Shown in pieces: positions 35,024-44,349 of a stretch of 64,000 nucleotides of DNA; position 1 is the stretch's first letter; each line of letters opens with the position of its first letter. The stretch spans positions 40,098 to 104,097 of the forward strand of contig NZ_AUBW01000023.1 of assembly GCF_000429445.1 (NCBI RefSeq). The letters are read 5' to 3'. The position numbers were made by a program, and so were the translations under genes. The stretch is from Algoriphagus terrigena DSM 22685 (GTDB taxonomy: Bacteria > Bacteroidota > Bacteroidia > Cytophagales > Cyclobacteriaceae). Under the pieces are notes generated by a model. It did no database searches, had not been told where the DNA came from, and was given only the letters and a program-made list of their open reading frames with translations.

Positions 35024-36865
35024 TTATCTGTTGACTAAAATTCGAAATGATTTCGTGCCGGACTCGGAAAATAGGTTCACGACGTAGATTCCGGGCCGCT
35101 GTCCTTCAAAATTAATAATTTCTCCTTCATCGCTTTGCTCCCGTTGCAAGAAAATCTGTCGGCCAAAGGAATCGAAAATCGCAATCTCTGCAAATTTGCC
35201 GTCGATGTGCAGCTGATTCACGACGGGGTTGGGATAGATTCTAAAGCCAGCTTCGGGCGCGACGGCTTCTTCAAAAGGCGGGGCCAGCGATACGTGGGGG
35301 CGGATCATCAGGGAGCCTTTCACGTCTTCATTTTGTACCCAGCCTGCGCCAACGTCATAGAAAATCCTATCTCCATGGTCGTTCACCTTGTCCAAGCCAA
35401 CGTGGATGAAATCATTGGAATATTGGCTGAAGCCGACGTGAAACTCACCCGACACCCGGATGTTTGTGTCCAGTTCGTAGTAGATGAAAGTTTGCCCCGG
35501 CACTTTGGCTGGGATAAATGACTCCTTCACCAAGATCGGACTCTGGTCGATTTCGTCCCAGACTACGATATCTACCGCCTGATTTGCCTGGCTTGCATTG
35601 CTGAAGTTGATCGAAATGCCTTTGAGGTAGACTGGTTCGGGAGAATTGAATCTCACCGCCAGCTGGCCTGCCCGCTGATTGATTCCGGCCGCGTAGTCCG
35701 CCGAGCCGTTGTCAAAAGCAAAAAAGTCACGGACAGGGAAGACGGTCTTTACCGTGTCATTGACCCGATAGTCAACCGAGCTGAAACGGGTCGTATCGCC
35801 GTTTTGAACTTGGAAAAGAAAATCATCCCCCGAGGTGAGCGAAGTCCGCGCGATCAGATCTGTTTCGGTGGATGGAACCGGAACCTCGTCAAAATCCCTG
35901 CTCAGGAAGGTTCTTCTTTCCAGTGAGTTTGGAACTGGATCAAATGGTGTATTGGAATTGACCGACAAAAGCTGATTGCCGGTGCTGTCTTCGATGTCGA
36001 TGGAGTATTCCATTGCCCGAAAGCGGTCTTCCAGATTTAGAAACTCGTTTTGAACTTGCGTCCAAAGCCCCGATTGTTCTTGCTGCAGCAATTCCAACGG
36101 ATATGCGCTGTAATCTCCGAGACTCAGCTGGTTGCGTTGCGTCAGTGCCCGGTCCCGATAGTCAAGATCATCTTCACTTCTGCCCGTGTTCAGATAGATG
36201 TAATCAACCAACCAGCTGTCAAATGGGCCTACCTGTCTGCCGTTGGAAAAAAACCGGAACTGAAAGCCGGCGTGTTGCCATTCGGGGAGGATTTTTATGA
36301 TCTCCTGGGTGAAAACAGTCCTGTCGGGATCTTCTCCTCCAGGTTTGAGCCAGACTGTATTCCAGTTGCCTTGGCCATCTAGCACCTGAAGTGTCAGCCG
36401 ATCCCGTCCATCTGGTGCCTCTGCTTTTCCTCCCGACTGCCAAAAGAAGCTCAGATACAGACTTCCCTGCTGAGAAGGGGTCAAGGTGCTCAGGTCAAAG
36501 GGTTTGCTGGTCAGAAAGTCACTTTCTCCCTGATCCCGGATCTGAAGCGAATAGGGAGCCCCATTTTGATCCACTCCATTGAAGAGGATCTGCCCGAGGG
36601 AAGGCGGATTTTGCCCGATGGTCTCTGTGTATGAGGCACCGGAGACGGTCCATCTTAAGGTGTCGATGCCCGTCGAGAAGTCGTCCCAAAAGGGCAGCGA
36701 ATTAGCAGCCTGAGTCCTGGATGAGATTGTATTTTGGGATCCTTTGTGAAACCGTTCTTGGTGAATCGGAGCAAATTCGACGAACTGGGCCAACGCTTTT
36801 TCACTTTGCAAGACAATCAAGGCAAAGCAAAAAAATAACGTCCAGCTTCCAGCGGTCTTTTTCAA
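35024..36865 (-). CDS. Secreted protein with T9SS sorting domain
   Basis: A 613-residue protein with a signal peptide (about 1-26, ending ALAQ), a long beta-rich body and a C-terminal type A sorting domain (about 545-613: FRIYPNPVVNQLHI ... GIYVVNLFSESGTKSFRILV). The tail directs export through the type IX secretion system. No catalytic domain recognised; the body has a concanavalin-like look (PFWDDFSTGIDTLRW). It is four bases after the PASTA gene. Confidence 0.85.
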   Translation of the reverse strand: MKKTAGSWTLFFCFALIVLQSEKALAQFVEFAPIHQERFHKGSQNTISSRTQAANSLPFWDDFSTGIDTLRWTVSGASYTETIGQNPPSLGQILFNGVDQNGAPYSLQIRDQGESDFLTSKPFDLSTLTPSQQGSLYLSFFWQSGGKAEAPDGRDRLTLQVLDGQGNWNTVWLKPGGEDPDRTVFTQEIIKILPEWQHAGFQFRFFSNGRQVGPFDSWLVDYIYLNTGRSEDDLDYRDRALTQRNQLSLGDYSAYPLELLQQEQSGLWTQVQNEFLNLEDRFRAMEYSIDIEDSTGNQLLSVNSNTPFDPVPNSLERRTFLSRDFDEVPVPSTETDLIARTSLTSGDDFLFQVQNGDTTRFSSVDYRVNDTVKTVFPVRDFFAFDNGSADYAAGINQRAGQLAVRFNSPEPVYLKGISINFSNASQANQAVDIVVWDEIDQSPILVKESFIPAKVPGQTFIYYELDTNIRVSGEFHVGFSQYSNDFIHVGLDKVNDHGDRIFYDVGAGWVQNEDVKGSLMIRPHVSLAPPFEEAVAPEAGFRIYPNPVVNQLHIDGKFAEIAIFDSFGRQIFLQREQSDEGEIINFEGQRPGIYVVNLFSESGTKSFRILVNR

Positions 36866-36869
36866 TCGG

Positions 36870-37625
36870 TTAGTTTTTGGAGACCCAAATATTGATTAAT
36901 TCTCCGGTTCTTACTTGAGTGCCGGCAGGAGGCGCTTGCAGGAAAATTCTTCCCGCGGCTACAGAATCAGTCGCTGAGTAGTTTTTGTTGCCAACCCGCA
37001 ATCCGGAACCTAAGATAAGAAATTCAGCTTCTTCCTCCTCCATACCGGTCAGGTCCGGGGCCAACAGCAACTGATTGCCATTACCGTCGCCCACGACCAA
37101 GTCGATCCGGGCGCCTTTAGGAATCTCAAATCCTTCTCTGACAGTGACACCGCGATAGCGTTGCTCCAAGACCACATTGATACCGATATCAGGAACGTAC
37201 ACGATGTCTCCGCGCTCCAGCCCCATGTTTGCCAGCGTCTCCTGCACATTTTTCAATTGCATGTTGACCAGATTTGGCATCTTGATCATTGGCGCATTGC
37301 GGGCGTTGAGCGTCAGATATACTTTTCGTCCGGTTTTTACCTGAGAGTTTGCGGCGGGAACCTGCTTGAGAATCGCCAGAGCGGGGAGTTCTGTGCTAAA
37401 TCCAGAATCCACTGAAACCTCATATTGCAAACTGGAATTTTCCAGCAGTTCGCTGGCTTCGGCATATTCATATCCGGAAAGATCCGGGACAGACACGGTT
37501 TCTCCGTGGTTTGTGTAGAGTGGGAGGTAGACTTTTAGAAAAAGAAATCCCAAGAAAATTGCGATGCCGGTGACGATCAGCAGATTGATCAGGATTTTCT
37601 TAAGTGGATATTTTAAGGAATTCAT
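36870..37625 (-). CDS. PASTA-domain membrane protein
   Basis: A 251-residue protein with one membrane helix (about 12-34) and three PASTA domains (about 42-108, 112-180 and 188-251; motifs VPDLSGY, MPNLVNM, APDLTGM). PASTA domains bind peptidoglycan fragments in kinases and PBPs, but here there is no kinase or transpeptidase part. Probably periplasmic with a cell-wall-related role. First gene of the unit that continues with the T9SS protein and rhodanese genes. Confidence 0.9.
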   Translation of the reverse strand: MNSLKYPLKKILINLLIVTGIAIFLGFLFLKVYLPLYTNHGETVSVPDLSGYEYAEASELLENSSLQYEVSVDSGFSTELPALAILKQVPAANSQVKTGRKVYLTLNARNAPMIKMPNLVNMQLKNVQETLANMGLERGDIVYVPDIGINVVLEQRYRGVTVREGFEIPKGARIDLVVGDGNGNQLLLAPDLTGMEEEEAEFLILGSGLRVGNKNYSATDSVAAGRIFLQAPPAGTQVRTGELINIWVSKN

Positions 37626-37709
37626 TGGGGAAAATATATCAGACTAAGGTAGCTGGATTTTGATCGATTAAGGAACAAAATTGTTGGATAACAACCCAAA
37701 GCTACGGGC

Positions 37710-37746
37710 AAAAAATAAGCCGAAGTCTGATGCATCGGCTTATTTT
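37710..37746 (-). terminator. Terminator of the M43 protease gene
   Basis: AATAAGCCGA (37714-37723) pairs with TCGGCTTATT (37735-37744), a 10-bp stem. On the minus strand it is followed by a T-run. It lies directly after the stop of the gene at 37750. Confidence 0.8.
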
Positions 37747-37749
37747 AGA

Positions 37750-40700
37750 TCAATTAATAATCAATCGCTTCATTTCAGTCAGCGAATTGCTGCTGATCCG
37801 GATGATGTACAATCCTGTCCGGAACAAGTCGGTACTGAACGTGTAGGTTTGGTTTAAAGTCCCCGGATAGACTACTTCGTGCACGATTGCACCGGCGGAA
37901 GAGATGATTTGGATTGTGATATCTTCCCTTGCTGGCAGGTTGAAGGCTAGGCTGAAGTGCTCTTGGGCGGGATTTGGGTAGAGGATACTGGATCCTTCTG
38001 TCGGGATCACCGGTTCTGGATTTGCGTTCAGGAAAAGCTCCAGATTGTCCAAGTAGACCGGAGCGTTGGCATTACCGGAAACTTCCAATACAAAAGCCAA
38101 TCGGGCATTAGAACTTTCCGGACCAGCCCACTCACTCAAATTCACATACTTCCTGGCGTAATCTCCCGGCGAATTTGGATTGGCGTTTCCGGAAGAGACC
38201 GTTGCCAATTCCTCCCCGGCTGCAGTCCATGCGGCGAAGTACGTAAGACCGGCATCCCTGCTCACGACGACCGAAAGTCGGGTTGCGGGGTCTACCTGTC
38301 CTGCTGCCAAGTCAAAGAACAAGCCGGCCTGACTTGATTTGCTCAGACTGAACTCCGGTGATCCCAGCCAATAGCTGTTGTCGGCCACTCCGTTTTCCAG
38401 CCTTGCCACGTTATTGGGGCCGGATTCACTGCTGACGGGTGCTACTGTCCAGGTCTGCAGGTCGTTCTCAGGATTGATGGTCAGCCAAGGTGCAAGGTTG
38501 GTGCTGTTGTCGAATCTTTGTCTCCAGGGTGACTCGATGGAATCTGTATCTTCCAGATGGAACCTGGTGAAAAACTCGGGAGTTCCGCCGTTTTGGTCGA
38601 AGTTTGGTTCCGAAACGGCATAGCTCAACTTGCTTTTCCCGCTGCCCGTTGATTTGGCGATCTCAAGATCGATCTGCTCTTCTGGGCCAACAGTCAGGTC
38701 AGACACTAGATAAGTTTCCGCTGGAAGGGCGGAATTGGTGCTTCTGCTGAAGATAAATTGGGTGACAGGAAGGTTGCCAGTATTGGTGACCCGGATGACT
38801 TCGTCCTCGTGAAGTCCTGAGCTGATAGGTGCGGGATTGACAATACCCTCGATCTTCAGATCGTATCTGAGTTCTTCCGTCGGTAGGATTCTGATATTTC
38901 GAATGTAAATGTTGTTGCCGTATGCATTGTTGTTGATGATGGAAAGCCTCACTTTCCCCAATGACTGAAAGTCACTCAGATTGAAAATCTCCGTTCTGAA
39001 CTGACCGCTGGATGTGGGGATAAACTCATCGACCGTCGCAGGGGAGGTGGCCAGTCTGATCCCGGATTTCTGATAGTTGACATCTACCAAATCAAAATCG
39101 GCATTGCAGTCCTGGGACACCGACACGATCAGGCCATCCTGATACCCTTCCTGGTCGTAGGGACCATGCGCCACCTCAAACACCAATTGTGCATTGGGAT
39201 ACTTGGAGAGATCGATGATCGGCGAGATGAAATAGTCGTATTGCCCCGGTGCTTCGTACTCGAAATTCTGAACGTATAGAGCTTGCTGACTTTGCCCATC
39301 GACCGTGATCGCTGTTCTTTCCCAAGTTCTGGACTGATCTGGATTGGAAATCACCCAATCTCCAGGAAAAGCTGAAAGATTGTAGGTATAAGGGAGACTG
39401 ATTTCTCCCTGAAGGACCGGATTGGATGTTTTGGAGTTGTTAGCCGGATTCTCATCCGCCAAGTCGTTCACTTGGGTAATTTGAAACTCAATCTGATTGT
39501 TTGCTTCTGGCAGCACATAGGGATTAAAAGCCAGTAGCGCAGTCTGTCCAGTGCTCAGATTGAAGGCGAATCGTCGGCTTTCGATGACGACCCCGTTTCT
39601 CTTAAATTCAATTCTTGCTGAAGTAAGCGACGATTCTCCCGTATTCTGAACTTCGACTTGGGGAACCACATTCAGCGCACAGATCGCATCCACGGGCTGG
39701 ATGATCTTGACCAAGGCTAGGTCGCGATTTGCCAGCACAGGATCCTGTGTAGCCCGGTTGTTCACCAGCGTGACCCGACGGGGGCTATTGGCCAGTACCA
39801 CATCGAATCGCTCCACCTGGCCGTTTGTGAATAAGTTCATACAAGCGTCAGGGGTATAATCCATGTAGTTTTGGATCATGTTGTTTACCCCACAGGAGGT
39901 TTTGGTCGGATTGGCGTTACAGACGTTGTTGGATGAGTCCTGGATCGGCGTGTCAGTGACAAAGTCGTCTACGTCGCAGCCTCCATCACCCCAGATATGG
40001 CGAAGTCCGAAATAGTGTCCGACTTCGTGGGTAGCCGTTCTTCCCAACGATCCCGACGCTGCGTTGCCGCCACTACCAAAATATCGGTAGTCGATGGTCA
40101 CCCCATCGATGATCGCTGGAGTGGGGGAGAAATTCAATCCCGGCAGGTCAGAGATCGGAAATGAGGCATATCCAATGTAAGGCTGTACCAAAGGAACCAC
40201 CCAGATGTTCATGTATTCTTCAGGATTCCATTGGGTGAGCTGCCCGATCAAGACGGCGTCCGTATCGGGATGATAAGTGGTTTTTGGTCCCTGTATCCGC
40301 ACAATGCCGCTGGTAGGCAGGCCGTTTGGATCTTGCTTGGCCAGGACGAATTCGACATTGGCGTCTGCCGCAAAGGGTAGGAATTCTGCCGGCGTACGGG
40401 TAGTGTCAGCATTCAGCCGTCGAAAATCCTCGTTGAGAATCCGCAGTTGCTCGATGATCTGTGAATCGGGGATATTGGTGCCGACTCCGATCGCGGTGCC
40501 GTTGTGGATGACGTTGACGACTACCGGGATGAGCCTTTTTTCTGCCTGCATCCGGGCGATCTGCGGCATACTTCTCCGCGAAACTATCTTTTGATCGATC
40601 CAGTCTTCAAAAAATCCTTCGGAGCCAAAATAGCCCATCTCTTTTTCGATCTTGGCTTGGATCAGCGTATGGGCGCATTTGTCGGTATGATCGTGCGGAG

Positions 40701-40824
40701 CAGAGGTGACGGGAGATTGACTGGCATCGAGCGGGGTGATCTTTTGCCCGAATGAGTCAGTTGTAAGAGATAAGAACCCCTTGAAGAGGAGTAATAGACA
40801 AAAAATCCGTAAACCTTTTTTCAT
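37750..40824 (-). CDS. Secreted M43-family zinc metalloprotease with T9SS sorting domain
   Basis: A 1024-residue protein: signal peptide (about 1-27), a pappalysin/cytophagalysin (M43) protease domain with HEVGHYFGLRH at residues 266-276, a long beta-rich middle of repeated Ig-like or jelly-roll domains, and a C-terminal type A sorting domain (LYPNPAQEHFSLAF ... MKRLIIN). It is exported by the type IX system and is probably proteolytic outside the cell. The gene starts 11 bases after the NifU-like gene, so it may share the mrp transcript. Confidence 0.92.
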   Translation of the reverse strand: MKKGLRIFCLLLLFKGFLSLTTDSFGQKITPLDASQSPVTSAPHDHTDKCAHTLIQAKIEKEMGYFGSEGFFEDWIDQKIVSRRSMPQIARMQAEKRLIPVVVNVIHNGTAIGVGTNIPDSQIIEQLRILNEDFRRLNADTTRTPAEFLPFAADANVEFVLAKQDPNGLPTSGIVRIQGPKTTYHPDTDAVLIGQLTQWNPEEYMNIWVVPLVQPYIGYASFPISDLPGLNFSPTPAIIDGVTIDYRYFGSGGNAASGSLGRTATHEVGHYFGLRHIWGDGGCDVDDFVTDTPIQDSSNNVCNANPTKTSCGVNNMIQNYMDYTPDACMNLFTNGQVERFDVVLANSPRRVTLVNNRATQDPVLANRDLALVKIIQPVDAICALNVVPQVEVQNTGESSLTSARIEFKRNGVVIESRRFAFNLSTGQTALLAFNPYVLPEANNQIEFQITQVNDLADENPANNSKTSNPVLQGEISLPYTYNLSAFPGDWVISNPDQSRTWERTAITVDGQSQQALYVQNFEYEAPGQYDYFISPIIDLSKYPNAQLVFEVAHGPYDQEGYQDGLIVSVSQDCNADFDLVDVNYQKSGIRLATSPATVDEFIPTSSGQFRTEIFNLSDFQSLGKVRLSIINNNAYGNNIYIRNIRILPTEELRYDLKIEGIVNPAPISSGLHEDEVIRVTNTGNLPVTQFIFSRSTNSALPAETYLVSDLTVGPEEQIDLEIAKSTGSGKSKLSYAVSEPNFDQNGGTPEFFTRFHLEDTDSIESPWRQRFDNSTNLAPWLTINPENDLQTWTVAPVSSESGPNNVARLENGVADNSYWLGSPEFSLSKSSQAGLFFDLAAGQVDPATRLSVVVSRDAGLTYFAAWTAAGEELATVSSGNANPNSPGDYARKYVNLSEWAGPESSNARLAFVLEVSGNANAPVYLDNLELFLNANPEPVIPTEGSSILYPNPAQEHFSLAFNLPAREDITIQIISSAGAIVHEVVYPGTLNQTYTFSTDLFRTGLYIIRISSNSLTEMKRLIIN

Positions 40825-40835
40825 TCAAAAGACAA

Positions 40836-41084
40836 TCAGGCGATAGTAAGATTGACAGCTTCCACCCGGGTGATCTCAGGGATAGCTCGCTTGATTGCTT
40901 CTTCGACACCGGCTTTCAATGTCATGGTAGACATCGGGCAGGAGCCGCAGTTGCCCATCATCTCTATCTTCAAGACGAAGTCTTCCGTCAATTCGACGAT
41001 CCTTACATTGCCGCCGTCTGCTTCCAAATATGGTCTGATCGTATCTAAAGCAAATTCAATTTTTTCTCTTAGTCCAGCTTCCAT
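40836..41084 (-). CDS. NifU-like (C-terminal domain) iron-sulphur carrier
   Basis: An 82-residue stand-alone NifU C-terminal domain. C46 and C49 in MGNCGSCPMS are the ligands for a transferable Fe-S cluster. It acts in cytoplasmic Fe-S cluster maturation. It lies six bases after the Mrp gene, so both are part of one Fe-S unit. Confidence 0.95.
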   Translation of the reverse strand: MEAGLREKIEFALDTIRPYLEADGGNVRIVELTEDFVLKIEMMGNCGSCPMSTMTLKAGVEEAIKRAIPEITRVEAVNLTIA

Positions 41085-41090
41085 TACTAC

Positions 41091-42185
41091 TTATGCTTTT
41101 ACTTCTACAACTGATGTTTTTTCTACTGAGGCATTTCGGATGGCTACCTGTCGGGCTACTGATTCTGCCAAGTCCATGTAGGCGTCTTTGGTCGGTCCGG
41201 TTTTCAATACTGCGGGGTATCCCGTGTCACCGCTTTCGCGGATACTCTGTATGATGGGGATTTCTCCCAGAAACGGCACCTCGTATTTTTCGGCAAGCTT
41301 TTTACCTCCCTCTTTTCCGAAGATATAATATTTGTTTTCAGGCAATTCTTCCGGTGTAAAGTAAGCCATATTTTCTACAACACCTAAGATGGGAACGTTA
41401 ATTTGAGGCTGTCTGAACATGGACAATCCCTTGTTTGCATCCGCCAAGGCTACTTTTTGGGGTGTAGTGACGATCACTGCTCCTGTGACCGGTACGGTCT
41501 GCACCATCGTCAGGTGGATGTCCGAAGTGCCCGGAGGCAGATCGATGAGCAGGTAATCCAGCTCGCCCCATTCCACGTCCACGATAAACTGCCGCAAAGC
41601 CGAGCTCGCCATCGGGCCTCTCCACACCACGGCGCTGTCTGTCGGGGTCAAGAAACCAATCGACATCAGTTTGACTCCGTATTGGAGGATTGGGACGATG
41701 ATGTTCTTTTCTCCGACTTTTTTTACTGTGGGTTGCTCGCCTTCCACATTGAACATCGTCGGTACTGACGGTCCTGATATGTCGGCATCTACCAAGCCAA
41801 CTTTCGCGCCAAGCTGGGCCAAAGCCACCGCGAGATTGACCGCAGTGGTGGATTTGCCGACGCCGCCTTTGCCGGAAGCAATGGCGATGATATTTTTCAC
41901 TTCTGGCAGGATCGGCCCTGCATCCCGGATGGTGGTCACCTGTGAGGTCATGAAGATATCCCATGTCCAATCCGTGCCGTGATCCTGCTCCAAGGCTTCG
42001 ATGCAGTTGTTTTTGATCACCTCTTTCAGCGGGCAAGCCGGAGTGGTCAGCACGACCTTAAAACTCACCTTGTTGCCCTCGATGTGTATTCCCTGGATCA
42101 TTCCCAGGGTGACCAGATCCTTCTTTAGATCCGGATCCTGAACTCTCGAAAGTGATTTTTTAACAGATTCTGCGGTCAATTGCAT
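41091..42185 (-). CDS. mrp: Mrp/ApbC-type Fe-S carrier ATPase
   Basis: A 364-residue protein with an N-terminal MIP18/DUF59 domain (about 1-85) and a P-loop ATPase with SGKGGVGKST at 104-113, the MinD/Mrp deviant Walker A. YLLIDLPPGTSDIHLT is Walker B. It delivers Fe-S clusters with the help of ATP. It is divergent from dnaG; the shared region holds a promoter box for dnaG. Confidence 0.95.
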   Translation of the reverse strand: MQLTAESVKKSLSRVQDPDLKKDLVTLGMIQGIHIEGNKVSFKVVLTTPACPLKEVIKNNCIEALEQDHGTDWTWDIFMTSQVTTIRDAGPILPEVKNIIAIASGKGGVGKSTTAVNLAVALAQLGAKVGLVDADISGPSVPTMFNVEGEQPTVKKVGEKNIIVPILQYGVKLMSIGFLTPTDSAVVWRGPMASSALRQFIVDVEWGELDYLLIDLPPGTSDIHLTMVQTVPVTGAVIVTTPQKVALADANKGLSMFRQPQINVPILGVVENMAYFTPEELPENKYYIFGKEGGKKLAEKYEVPFLGEIPIIQSIRESGDTGYPAVLKTGPTKDAYMDLAESVARQVAIRNASVEKTSVVEVKA

Positions 42186-42321
42186 GGGTAATTCTAAATT
42201 TTTGGCAAGTTACTTCAAGAATGTCGCTTTATGAAACCACATTCCAACCTTGTCTGAGTGAACTTAAGCTGGAACCAAATAGTTCTGCCGATTTTGTGGA
42301 GCCAAATCAAATCTCTGCTCT

Positions 42322-42329
42322 TAACTTTG
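42322..42329 (+). promoter_or_regulatory. TAACTTTG -7 box before dnaG
   Basis: TAACTTTG matches the Bacteroidota -7 consensus exactly, 16 bases before the dnaG ATG. A TTG at 42294-42296 lies upstream with 25 bases between, a little longer than usual. Confidence 0.5.
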
Positions 42330-42345
42330 CTTACTTTCCCAATCC

Positions 42346-44283
42346 ATGAGCATCAGCAAGCTGACATCCGACAAAGTAAAAGAACGTGCCGACATCGTAG
42401 AGGTGGTAGGAGATTACTTGCCTTTGAAGAAAAAAGGGCAGAATATGTGGGCCTGCTGTCCTTTTCACGGGGAAAAGTCGCCTTCATTTTCGGTCTCCCC
42501 GGCAAAGCAGATCTACAAATGCTTCGGCTGTAGCAAAGCTGGCGATCCCATCCAGTTCATCATGGATATTGAGGGGGTTGGTTTCCAGGAAGCAATCCGT
42601 CACCTGGCGGGAAAATACGGGATCGAAGTCGAGGAAGATGAAACCCGCACCCCTGAGCAAAACCAGGAGCAAAATGAGCGGGAGAGTCTTTTTATTGCAT
42701 TGAATTTTGCGAAGGATTTTTTCGTCAAAAACCTCCAAACCGAAGAAGGAAGATCCATCGGTCTGAGCTATTTCAAAGAGCGGGGATTCAACCCGCAGAT
42801 CATCGAGAAGTTTGACCTCGGCTATGCGCTTGATGGATGGGACCATTTCCTGAAAGCCGCGAAAATCGCCGGATTTGAGGAAGACATCCTGCTCAAAGCC
42901 GGGCTGATTCTCCAGCGGGAAGGAGATGCCAGCCGCGTGTATGACCGCTTCCGCGGACGGGTGACCTTTGCGATTCACAACGTCAGCGGCAAGGCGATTG
43001 GTTTTGGAGCCAGGATTCTCACCAAAGACAAAAACCAACCGAAGTACATCAACTCGCCGGAGACGCCGATCTATCACAAAAGTGATGTACTCTATGGGAT
43101 CTTTCAGGCCAAAAAAGCCATCCGTGATCTGGACAACTGTTTTCTGGTCGAAGGATATACGGATGTGGTTTCCCTGCATCTGTCGGGGATCGAAAACGTG
43201 GTGGCCTCCTCGGGGACCTCGCTCACCGACGGCCAGATCAAGCTGATCAAGCGCTTCACCAATCAGGTGACGGTCCTGTATGACGGGGATTCTGCTGGGA
43301 TCAAGGCGTCGATCCGTGGGATTGATCTGCTGCTGGAAGGCGGCCTGAACGTCAAAGCAGTCGTCTTCCCAGACGGAGAGGATCCGGATAGTTACTCGAG
43401 AAAAGTCGGTTCTCAGGCTTTTCAGGATTATCTGAAAGAAAACCAGCGGGATTTTATCGGATTTAAGATTGGGCTGTATCAGGATGAATTTGCCAGAGAT
43501 CCGATCCGGAAAGCAGAGGTGATCCGCGAGATCGTCCAGAGCATCGGCAAAATCCCCGATCCGATTATCCGCTCAGTCTATGCCAAAGAGGCTTCGGGAC
43601 TATTGCAGATCGAGGAGGAGATCATCCATTCGGAGCTGAATAAGTCACTGATTAAGAGTAATAAGGATCATTTTCAGAAAGCTAAGGAAGAAGCTGAGGC
43701 AGAAGAGAAGCTGGAAGAACTCGTCCCGAGTCAGGGGCAGCTTTCTTTTCTGGAAAAACTATCAATACATGAGCGTGAGATTCTCCGGCTGATGGCACTC
43801 TATGCCGGCGAGAACCTGGCAGATGACGGCAATACCGTGTTGGAGTATTTGCTCAGCGAAACGCTGGAGACAAAATTTCAAACCGCTAACTACGAACGGA
43901 TATACGGCCTCTTTAAGGGAATTACGACGCAGGGAAAAGGACTGGATTTGAAAAGTCTGCTGGATGAGTTTCCGGGTCAGGCAAAGACCGAGGTGATCGA
44001 TCTGGTCCAGCAGCGCTGGGAAATCTCTCCCCATTGGACTGGCCGGCACGGGATCTTGGTTCCGACGGAAAAGGACGACTTGGCGGCGAGCAGCTATCGG
44101 GCGCTTCTTTGGTTCAAAAAAAGATACGTCGAGAAACTGATGGACGAAGCCAGCAGGAACATCCGTTCAGCCGACGCAAACCGGGAAGATTTCGAACAAA
44201 TACTGGTTCTTCAGAACATATTTTTAGAGGTGAAGAAGGTCCAGATCCTACTCAGTAAAGAGCTTGGAATAGTCATTGGTTAA
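42346..44283 (+). CDS. dnaG: DNA primase
   Basis: A 645-residue DnaG. It has the CHC2 zinc-binding domain (C38, H41, C59, C62), the primase core with the TOPRIM motif LVEGYTDV and DGDSAG, and a divergent C-terminal helicase-binding part. It makes RNA primers for replication. No defects seen. After its stop there is a 7-bp hairpin (44284-44302, AGCCAAA/TTTGGCT) without a strong T-run. Confidence 0.97.
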   Translation: MSISKLTSDKVKERADIVEVVGDYLPLKKKGQNMWACCPFHGEKSPSFSVSPAKQIYKCFGCSKAGDPIQFIMDIEGVGFQEAIRHLAGKYGIEVEEDETRTPEQNQEQNERESLFIALNFAKDFFVKNLQTEEGRSIGLSYFKERGFNPQIIEKFDLGYALDGWDHFLKAAKIAGFEEDILLKAGLILQREGDASRVYDRFRGRVTFAIHNVSGKAIGFGARILTKDKNQPKYINSPETPIYHKSDVLYGIFQAKKAIRDLDNCFLVEGYTDVVSLHLSGIENVVASSGTSLTDGQIKLIKRFTNQVTVLYDGDSAGIKASIRGIDLLLEGGLNVKAVVFPDGEDPDSYSRKVGSQAFQDYLKENQRDFIGFKIGLYQDEFARDPIRKAEVIREIVQSIGKIPDPIIRSVYAKEASGLLQIEEEIIHSELNKSLIKSNKDHFQKAKEEAEAEEKLEELVPSQGQLSFLEKLSIHEREILRLMALYAGENLADDGNTVLEYLLSETLETKFQTANYERIYGLFKGITTQGKGLDLKSLLDEFPGQAKTEVIDLVQQRWEISPHWTGRHGILVPTEKDDLAASSYRALLWFKKRYVEKLMDEASRNIRSADANREDFEQILVLQNIFLEVKKVQILLSKELGIVIG

Positions 44284-44349
44284 AGCCAAACTTTCTTTGG
44301 CTATTCCCTGTTTTAAGAGGAAAGCAACTAAATTGCGCTCTTTAATTTT

